From: Darwinimomas sp963643215
Lineage (GTDB): Bacteria; Bacillota; Clostridia; Lachnospirales; Lachnospiraceae
DNA length: 19,391 nucleotides
NCBI GenBank assembly: GCA_963643215.1
Contig: CAVIJY010000037.1
Coordinates: forward strand, 1 to 19,391
Reading direction: 5' to 3'
A program made the translations under genes and the position numbers. Positions 14,586-19,391 of the stretch are shown here, in pieces. Position 1 is the stretch's first letter; each line of letters opens with the position of its first letter. Under the pieces are notes generated by a model. It was not told where the DNA came from. It searched no databases and saw nothing but the letters and a program-made list of their open reading frames with translations.

Positions 14586-15569
14586 TTACTTAACCTCCTT
14601 CTGCTCATATTTGAAGCACTTCACTCTGTGTGTTCCGCCGAGACTGTACATCGGAGGCTCCTGCTTGAAGCACTTTTCAGTCGCATACTGGCATCTTTCA
14701 GCGAATTTACAGCCCGCCGGAAGATTCATGGGATCAACCATATATCCCGGAATCGGAACCAGTCTGTCGGCCTTTGATGTCAGATCAGGGATGGAATTGA
14801 ACAGTCCCTCCGTATACGGATGGTTCGCATCCCTCGTAAATACCTCCAGGATAGTACCTTCCTCTATGATCGCACCCGCATATACTACGGCTACGGTCTC
14901 GCAGAAGCTTGCCACAACTCCGAGATCGTGGGTGATAAGGATCATGGAGGAGTTCATCTGCTCCTTAAGATTGGCCATCAGATGCAGTATCTGTGCCTGG
15001 ATGGTAACATCAAGCGCAGTAGTCGGCTCATCGGCAATCAGAAGCTCGGGCTCGGCTACAAGTGCCATGGCGATACCGATACGCTGCTTCATGCCTCCGG
15101 AGAACTGGTGGGGATATTCTGACTTTCTTGAGGGCAGGATACCTACCAACTGCATGATGTTGTCGACCTTCTTGCCTCTCTCCTCCTTGCTCATCTCAGG
15201 ATAGTGAAGCTCGAGGACCTCATCGATCTGCTGTCCTACCGTAAGGATGGGGTTCAGCGAGGTCATGGGATCCTGGAATATCATCGATATACGGTCGCCG
15301 CGCAGATGAAACATCTGCTTGTCATCAGCATTGACTACATCTATGCCGTCGTAGTAGATCTCACCGCTTTTGATATTGCCGACCTTGTCCGGAAGAAGCT
15401 TGAGTATAGAGAGCGCCAGAGTCGACTTTCCTGCGCCGGTCTCTCCTACCAAACCGAGCACCTGACCTTTATTCAGCGAGAGCGACATGCCGTTTACAGC
15501 ATAGACATCACCCTCATCGGTGTTGTATTCAACATATAAGTCTTTTACTTCAAGTAATTTCTCAGCCAT
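14586..15569 (-). CDS. dppD: Oligo/dipeptide ABC transporter ATP-binding protein, DppD/OppD type
   Basis: The second ATPase of the importer, forming a heterodimer with the DppF-type protein. Walker A GETGAGKST is at residues 42-50, signature FSGGMKQR at 156-163, Walker B LLIADEP at 176-182, and the switch His is in ILITHDLGV. The C-terminal oligopeptide extension contains PAGCKFAERCQYATEKC. The motifs here are canonical, unlike the partner's signature. The length of 327 residues is usual. AAGGAGGG overlaps the end of dppC, with a gap of 17 bp, and the start is spaced slightly long (about 11 bp). Confidence 0.94.
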   Translation of the reverse strand: MAEKLLEVKDLYVEYNTDEGDVYAVNGMSLSLNKGQVLGLVGETGAGKSTLALSILKLLPDKVGNIKSGEIYYDGIDVVNADDKQMFHLRGDRISMIFQDPMTSLNPILTVGQQIDEVLELHYPEMSKEERGKKVDNIMQLVGILPSRKSEYPHQFSGGMKQRIGIAMALVAEPELLIADEPTTALDVTIQAQILHLMANLKEQMNSSMILITHDLGVVASFCETVAVVYAGAIIEEGTILEVFTRDANHPYTEGLFNSIPDLTSKADRLVPIPGYMVDPMNLPAGCKFAERCQYATEKCFKQEPPMYSLGGTHRVKCFKYEQKEVK

Positions 15570-15586
15570 TTTATCTATATCCCTCC

Positions 15587-16471
15587 TTAGCTCTTCGTCC
15601 TGGGATCGAGAGCGTCTCTCAGACCATCACCACAGAAGTTAAGGCACATAACGGTGATTCCTATACATATACCCGGGATAAGACCGAGATAAGGATAATA
15701 TCTCAGGTTTGTCTTGTTCTCGGAAAGGATGGTGCCCCACTCAGGCGTAGGCGGTGCGATGCCGATTCCAAGGAAGCCCAGTGATGCTATGGAAAGAATA
15801 GTTCCGCCCAGAGACATCGTGGCACTGATAACTACAGGTCCGATACCGTTGGGAACGATATGTGTATACAGTATCCTTGCGGAGCTGGCTCCCGAGCACT
15901 TTGCCGCCTCGATGAACTCGCGGCCGCGGAGGTTCAGGATGGATGCTCGCGTCGTTCTCGCAAATCCGGTGAAGGATGAGATCGAAAGCGCGATCAGCAG
16001 CTTGTCTGTACCCTGTCCGAGTGCCGATACGATGGCCATTGCGAGAAGCAGACGCGGAATCGCCATGAAGATATCGCATATTCTCATGAGAAGCATATCA
16101 ATCTTGCCTCCCAGATATCCGGCAAATCCGCCTATGGTAACTCCTATCGCAAGAGATATGCCTACAACCATGAAGCCGGCTGTCAGTGATATCTGACCTC
16201 CATAGAGAACACGGGCGAACAGATCGCGGCCGAACTGGTCGGTTCCGAACAGATGCTCTGCGCACGGAGCGATAAATCGCTGTGTCAGATTCTGCGTGTA
16301 GACATCCTCATACGGGATCCAGAGGCTTGCCGACATGCAGATAATGAACTCTACAAGGATGACGCACAGTCCGAAGACGGCCAGCTTGTTCTTCTTATAT
16401 CTCCACCAAACAAGACCCATCTGGGACATGTTGCTCAGCTTTATTTTCTTTTTTTCCTGTTTCTTTGCCAT
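15587..16471 (-). CDS. dppC: Oligo/dipeptide ABC transporter permease, DppC/OppC type
   Basis: One of the two membrane channel subunits. It has a basic N-terminal segment (KKQEKKKIK), an OppC N-terminal helix (AVFGLCVILVEFIICMSASL) and five later membrane segments. The conserved FGTDQFGRDLFARVLYG lies near residues 75-90, and the EAA loop that docks on the ATPase is EFIEAAKCSGASSARILYTH at about 185-205. The 294-residue length is typical. GGGGAGGAGAG precedes the ATG, with 20 bp to dppB. Confidence 0.94.
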   Translation of the reverse strand: MAKKQEKKKIKLSNMSQMGLVWWRYKKNKLAVFGLCVILVEFIICMSASLWIPYEDVYTQNLTQRFIAPCAEHLFGTDQFGRDLFARVLYGGQISLTAGFMVVGISLAIGVTIGGFAGYLGGKIDMLLMRICDIFMAIPRLLLAMAIVSALGQGTDKLLIALSISSFTGFARTTRASILNLRGREFIEAAKCSGASSARILYTHIVPNGIGPVVISATMSLGGTILSIASLGFLGIGIAPPTPEWGTILSENKTNLRYYPYLGLIPGICIGITVMCLNFCGDGLRDALDPRTKS

Positions 16472-16491
16472 TTTTATTCTCTCCTCCCCAA

Positions 16492-17415
16492 TTAGCCCTC
16501 AAGCTTAACTCGCGGGTCGATAACCGTGTAGAGCAAGTCGACGATCAGGTTGACAACACCGATGAACGATGCCTGAATGATGATATTGCCCATAACTACG
16601 GGAACATCTCTCATACGTACGGCATTGGTCATGAGAGAACCGGTTCCGGGGATACCGAAGACTGTCTCGGCGATTACGGCGCCGCCCAGCAGACGCGAGA
16701 AGGATCCGCCCAAACCTGTGATGACGGGAAGAAGTCCGTTTCTGATAACATGAACAGTGATGATTCTGGACTCGGAGCAGCCCTTTGCTCTTGCTGTACG
16801 CACATAGTCCTGCTTCATTACCTCAAGCATGGCTGTACGCGTCATACGTATCTGACCGGCAAGATGTTGCATGCTAAGCGCTATGGTGGGCAGAATGAAG
16901 TGCTTAGCTGTATCTGCGCCCGTCGCCGGCAGAAGCCCCAGCTTCAGGCATATGAAAACCTGTGCCATAAGTCCCAGCCAGAATGCCGGCACCGATGAGA
17001 AGATCATGGCAAATACCAGAGTTCCGTAGTCAAATACCGAGTATTGGTTTACCGCGGCCAGTATTCCGAGCGGGATACCGATCACCGCCGATACAACCAT
17101 CGATGCAAAGCCAAGGATGATTGTGTTCGGAACTCTCTTGATGAACTCTTCGACAACATTGTATCCCGAGAACCATGATGTACCGAAATCGCCGCGTGTC
17201 ACGATACCGGCCACATATGTCAGATACCGCTGCATCAGAGGCTTGTCCAGACCGAGCTCTATTCTCTTTGCCTGAATCTCAAGCTCTGTGGCATCGGAGC
17301 CGAGGATCATCTCCGCAGGATCACCGGGCGCCAGAGCAAGGATCGTGAATACAAAGAGTGAGAGTCCGATAAGTACAGGAATAAGCAAAAGTATTCTCTT
17401 AATGATGTATTTCAT
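16492..17415 (-). CDS. dppB: Oligo/dipeptide ABC transporter permease, DppB/OppB type
   Basis: The other membrane channel subunit and first gene of the operon, about 307 residues with six membrane segments. It shows the N-terminal KYIIKRILLLIPVLIGLSLF, then LAPGDPAEMILG, and the EAA loop QDYVRTARAKGCSESRIITV with HVIRNGLLPV. The ATG at 17415 is preferred: AAGGGAG stands 5 bp upstream. A GTG two codons earlier overlaps that binding site. Upstream lies a leader of about 235 nt from a promoter at 17657-17684. No binding-protein gene precedes it, unlike most dpp/opp operons. Confidence 0.94.
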   Translation of the reverse strand: MKYIIKRILLLIPVLIGLSLFVFTILALAPGDPAEMILGSDATELEIQAKRIELGLDKPLMQRYLTYVAGIVTRGDFGTSWFSGYNVVEEFIKRVPNTIILGFASMVVSAVIGIPLGILAAVNQYSVFDYGTLVFAMIFSSVPAFWLGLMAQVFICLKLGLLPATGADTAKHFILPTIALSMQHLAGQIRMTRTAMLEVMKQDYVRTARAKGCSESRIITVHVIRNGLLPVITGLGGSFSRLLGGAVIAETVFGIPGTGSLMTNAVRMRDVPVVMGNIIIQASFIGVVNLIVDLLYTVIDPRVKLEG

Positions 17416-17656
17416 AAGCACTCCCTTAAACTATGAAATGTGTTGTACTGCCTGACTTCTCTGATGGCATCCCATCAGTTCTTTCCCCTCGGACTCTGCC
17501 CTTGTCCGTGACACCTTCGCGCTCATGCATCAGGCCTGACAATCCTGCTTCGGCGTCATAGCGGGGACATCCGCCGCGCCTGTCATCTCCGGTAAGGCAC
17601 AGCAGAAAATGTAACAATTTAAATCATTACCCCTCCCTTTTTTGTATGCCTGCGAT

Positions 17657-17684
17657 TTTATATGAGCAATTGTTCCGTTGTAAA
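17657..17684 (-). promoter_or_regulatory. Promoter of the dpp-type operon
   Basis: On the minus strand, -35 TTTACA (17679-17684) and -10 TATAAA (17657-17662) are separated by 16 bp. Each hexamer matches the sigma-A consensus at 5 of 6 positions. Transcription would start near 17650, giving a leader of about 235 nt before dppB. Confidence 0.65.
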
Positions 17685-17822
17685 TACCGACTTTTTAATT
17701 CTGACGAAGATTTTTTGATATGCCGGACATAGTTTTGGGCAGTTTTTATAAAACCTCCCATCGGTTTTGTTGATAATACTTATTGACTCATTTTATTGGC
17801 GAAACTTACGGTTTTTTTAATA

Positions 17823-17850
17823 AAAAAGCGTCGGAGATCCGGCGCTTTTT
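17823..17850. terminator. Rho-independent terminator after alr
   Basis: AAAAAGCGTCGG (17823-17834) pairs with CCGGCGCTTTTT (17839-17850), including one G-U pair, around the loop AGAT. A and T tracts make it usable on either strand. It lies about 90 bp after the alr stop and upstream of the dpp promoter, so it separates alr from that operon. Confidence 0.88.
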
Positions 17851-17936
17851 CTCATGCTCTGAAGCTGTTAAATTGTGAATTTGTCCGAATAATTGTGCAA
17901 TGTTGTTTTAACATTTCTTTAATATAAAGAAATCAT

Positions 17937-19064
17937 TCAGACATACTTTCGTTCCGTCCTTTTGCTGATGCAGCATACAATCTCATAGCCTATGGTGCCG
18001 TCATCATGTGCCATGTCATCAGCGGTATATTCCAGATCCCCGCTTCTTCCCAGCAGCACCACCTCGTCATCCACACATACATCGGGAATATCCGTCACAT
18101 CAACCATCATCTGATCCATACATACATTTCCGATCACAGCCGCCCTGCGCCCGTGTATCAGCACATGCCCGCGATTTGACAGTCCGCGCCTGTACCCGTC
18201 GGCATATCCTGTCGGGATGGTTGCGATCCTCATAGGCCTGTCGCATGTATAAGTTCTCCCGTAGCCCACAGTCTCTCCGGGCTGAACATCCTTAATCATC
18301 GAAACAACCGACTTCCATGTAAGCGCCGGGGATATTCCGTCCGGGATCTCGCAGCCATAGTCGGGGCACAGCCCGTACATCACTATGCCCAGGCGGCAGA
18401 AATTCATGCCGCTCCAGTCATTTGACCGCGGCATATGGTACATCCCGCCTGCACTGTTCATGCAATGCACATATTCAAGATGCATATCCTCTACTGCCTC
18501 TGCCAGCGCACGGAATCTGTCGATCTGTCTTTTGGTAAATGCCGTCGATTCCCCGCAGTCCGAATCCGCGACGCACAGATGTGTGAAAATCCCGGCCACA
18601 TTCAGCCGCCCCTCATAGCTTCGTATCACAGACTCGCAATATGCGGTATCGTCTCCATTCAGTCCGATGCGGTTCATGCCGGTATCTATGGCCCATTGGC
18701 ACTTGACCGGAATGCCGGTCTGAGCCAGACGCCTCGCGTATTCCTCCGATACTATGGTCTGCATGATATTGTCTCTTACAAGCTGCTGCGCAAGCTCCAC
18801 CGGAGTGTATCCCAGGATCAGGATGCTTCCTGTCACGCCTGCCTCGCGAAGATTCTGTGCCTCATTGGCATTGGATACCGCAAAGTCACGACATCCCGCC
18901 GCCTGAAGCGCTGCAGCAACCTCCTTGTCTCCATGGCCGTAGGCATCAGCCTTTACTACCGCTATGGGACGGCAGCCCTGCGGCAGACGGCTTATACATA
19001 TTCTGTAGTTTTCAACTATCCTGTTCAGATCTATCTCAACCCAGCATCTTCTGATGGACAACAT
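17937..19064 (-). CDS. alr: Alanine racemase
   Basis: This PLP enzyme converts L-alanine to D-alanine for peptidoglycan. The PLP lysine is Lys38 in AVVKADAYGHG. The second catalytic base Tyr lies in VGYGRTYTCDRP, and FCRLGIVMYGL and the C-terminal GNVCMDQMMVDV complete the family pattern. With the start at 19064 (MLSIRRCWVEIDLN) the protein has 375 residues, the usual length. The frame can be extended to 19172, but those 36 residues are unlike the family and would run through the tRNA-Leu gene and its terminator. GAAAGG stands 7 bp before the chosen ATG. No strong promoter is visible in the 43 bp before it. A weak pair (TTTGCA, 17 bp, TACAGT) is possible, or it depends on read-through from the tRNA genes. 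Confidence 0.96.
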   Translation of the reverse strand: MLSIRRCWVEIDLNRIVENYRICISRLPQGCRPIAVVKADAYGHGDKEVAAALQAAGCRDFAVSNANEAQNLREAGVTGSILILGYTPVELAQQLVRDNIMQTIVSEEYARRLAQTGIPVKCQWAIDTGMNRIGLNGDDTAYCESVIRSYEGRLNVAGIFTHLCVADSDCGESTAFTKRQIDRFRALAEAVEDMHLEYVHCMNSAGGMYHMPRSNDWSGMNFCRLGIVMYGLCPDYGCEIPDGISPALTWKSVVSMIKDVQPGETVGYGRTYTCDRPMRIATIPTGYADGYRRGLSNRGHVLIHGRRAAVIGNVCMDQMMVDVTDIPDVCVDDEVVLLGRSGDLEYTADDMAHDDGTIGYEIVCCISKRTERKYV

Positions 19065-19107
19065 ATCCGAGCCTTTCTCAAACTGTATGATCAATATCAG
19101 GCTATGC

Positions 19108-19132
19108 AAAAAGTCCGGTTTCCCGGACTTTT
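19108..19132 (-). terminator. Terminator after tRNA-Leu
   Basis: AAAAGTCCGG (19109-19118) and CCGGACTTTT (19123-19132) form a 10-bp stem with a 4-nt loop. On the minus strand a T tract (TTTTTGCAT) follows. It lies directly after the tRNA-Leu 3' end and before alr. Confidence 0.88.
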
Positions 19133-19136
19133 CATA

Positions 19137-19222
19137 TGCCGCAGACCGGGATCGAACCGGTACGAGTATCACTACTCACGGGATTTTAAGTCCCGGGCGT
19201 CTGCCAGTTCCGCCACTACGGC
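19137..19222 (-). tRNA. tRNA-Leu (anticodon UAA)
   Basis: The acceptor arms GCCGTAG and CTGCGGC pair with one G-U, with discriminator A. The anticodon arm is CGGGA-CTTAAAA-TCCCG with TAA. A long variable arm (GAGTAGTGATACTC) marks it as class II, and the T arm is ACCGG-TTCGATC-CCGGT. The 86-nt gene has no encoded CCA end. Confidence 0.96.
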
Positions 19223-19236
19223 CAACTATATAGAAA

Positions 19237-19254
19237 AGGCCCCTCGCGGGACCT
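19237..19254 (-). terminator. Small hairpin terminator between the tRNA genes
   Basis: On the minus strand AGGTCCC and GGGGCCT form a 7-bp stem (one U-G pair) with a GCGA (GNRA) loop, followed by TTTCTAT. It lies 14 bp after tRNA-Ser. It may end that transcript or act as a processing site if the tRNAs are co-transcribed. Confidence 0.55.
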
Positions 19255-19268
19255 CTTTCGCTTTTAAA

Positions 19269-19357
19269 CGCAGAAGGCGGGATTTGAACCCGCGCGCCGC
19301 TATTAACGACCTACTCACTTTCCAGGCGAGCCCCTTCGACCACTTGGGTACTTCTGC
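19269..19357 (-). tRNA. tRNA-Ser (anticodon GGA)
   Basis: Acceptor arms GCAGAAG and CTTCTGC pair perfectly, with discriminator G as in serine tRNAs. The anticodon arm is CTCGC-CTGGAAA-GTGAG with GGA. A long variable arm (class II) and a T arm GCGGG-TTCAAAT-CCCGC follow. The 89-nt gene has no encoded CCA end. Confidence 0.96.
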
Positions 19358-19391
19358 TTGTAGCCCTCCAAGCTTTAGGCTTTGCAAAAAA

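Larger units (their letters stand above)
17416..17936. other. Intergenic region: dpp-operon leader, promoter and alr terminator
   Basis: This 521-bp region lies between dppB and alr. Bases 17430-17600 are markedly GC-richer than the AT-rich 17620-17820 part and can form several hairpins when read on the minus strand, such as a perfect 7-bp stem at 17461-17478 with a 4-nt loop. I could not match it to a known riboswitch class. A 63-codon frame here starts with TTG without a suitably placed binding site and is not accepted as a gene. AT-rich inverted repeats at 17899-17915 and 17913-17933 lie right after the alr stop. Confidence 0.7.

Noticed and set aside
17430..17600. Known riboswitch (lysine, glycine, cobalamin, THF, TPP, SAM)
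   Set aside because: I compared remembered core motifs of these classes by eye and saw no convincing match. A covariance search would be decisive.
17426..17617. 63-codon frame ahead of dppB on the minus strand
   Set aside because: It starts with TTG, the purine-rich stretch lies about 14 bp away, and the peptide has no recognisable pattern. The interval is better explained as an untranslated leader.
19065..19172. N-terminal extension of alanine racemase
   Set aside because: The extra 36 residues are unlike the family and run through a terminator and the tRNA-Leu 3' part. The ATG at 19064 has a ribosome binding site.

Overview
The window looks like a chromosomal segment of an anaerobic, Gram-positive member of the Clostridia. 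A Lachnospiraceae-like host is my inference and not proven. The reasons are strong AAGGAGG-type ribosome binding sites before almost every gene, extended -10 promoters, tRNA genes without an encoded CCA end, a lipoprotein signal, and a biotin-dependent sodium-pump decarboxylase operon of a type seen in such anaerobes. Nearly everything is on the minus strand. The exceptions are a Fic-family gene tail at the left edge and a LysR regulator with a small upstream ORF.

Layout from left to right: (1) the 3' end of a Fic-family gene (+), facing a family 5 substrate-binding lipoprotein (-) across a GC-rich hairpin. (2) A 579-bp divergent region holding a TATAAT box, four consecutive hairpins and a 25-codon upstream ORF that overlaps the LysR start codon by ATGA. 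(3) A LarA-like racemase gene followed by a UxaA/GarD-family dehydratase gene (-), convergent with lysR. (4) A five-gene biotin-dependent operon (-): acyl-CoA carboxyltransferase, OadG-like gamma subunit, biotin carrier, OadB Na+ pump, and OadA/5S carboxyltransferase. It has an extended -10 promoter at its head and a rho-independent terminator at its foot. (5) murA alone (-), with its own promoter and terminator. (6) A dppBCDF-type peptide ABC transporter operon (-), which has no binding protein of its own but a long GC-rich 5' leader. (7) alr (-). (8) tRNA-Leu(UAA) and tRNA-Ser(GGA) (-), each followed by a hairpin terminator.

How the parts work together: the carboxyltransferase operon can take CO2 from an acyl-CoA onto biotin. 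It can then either spend it as a Na+ gradient through OadB or pass it to or from a keto acid through the 5S-type subunit, so it reads as a transcarboxylase and a sodium pump in one operon. The racemase and dehydratase pair could convert both stereoisomers of a 2-hydroxy or sugar acid. The orphan binding protein may feed the Dpp-type transporter about 11.5 kb away. MurA and Alr serve peptidoglycan synthesis. I did not see phage, insertion-sequence, CRISPR or defence islands beyond the Fic tail. The least explained items are the leader of the LysR gene and the leader of the dpp operon.
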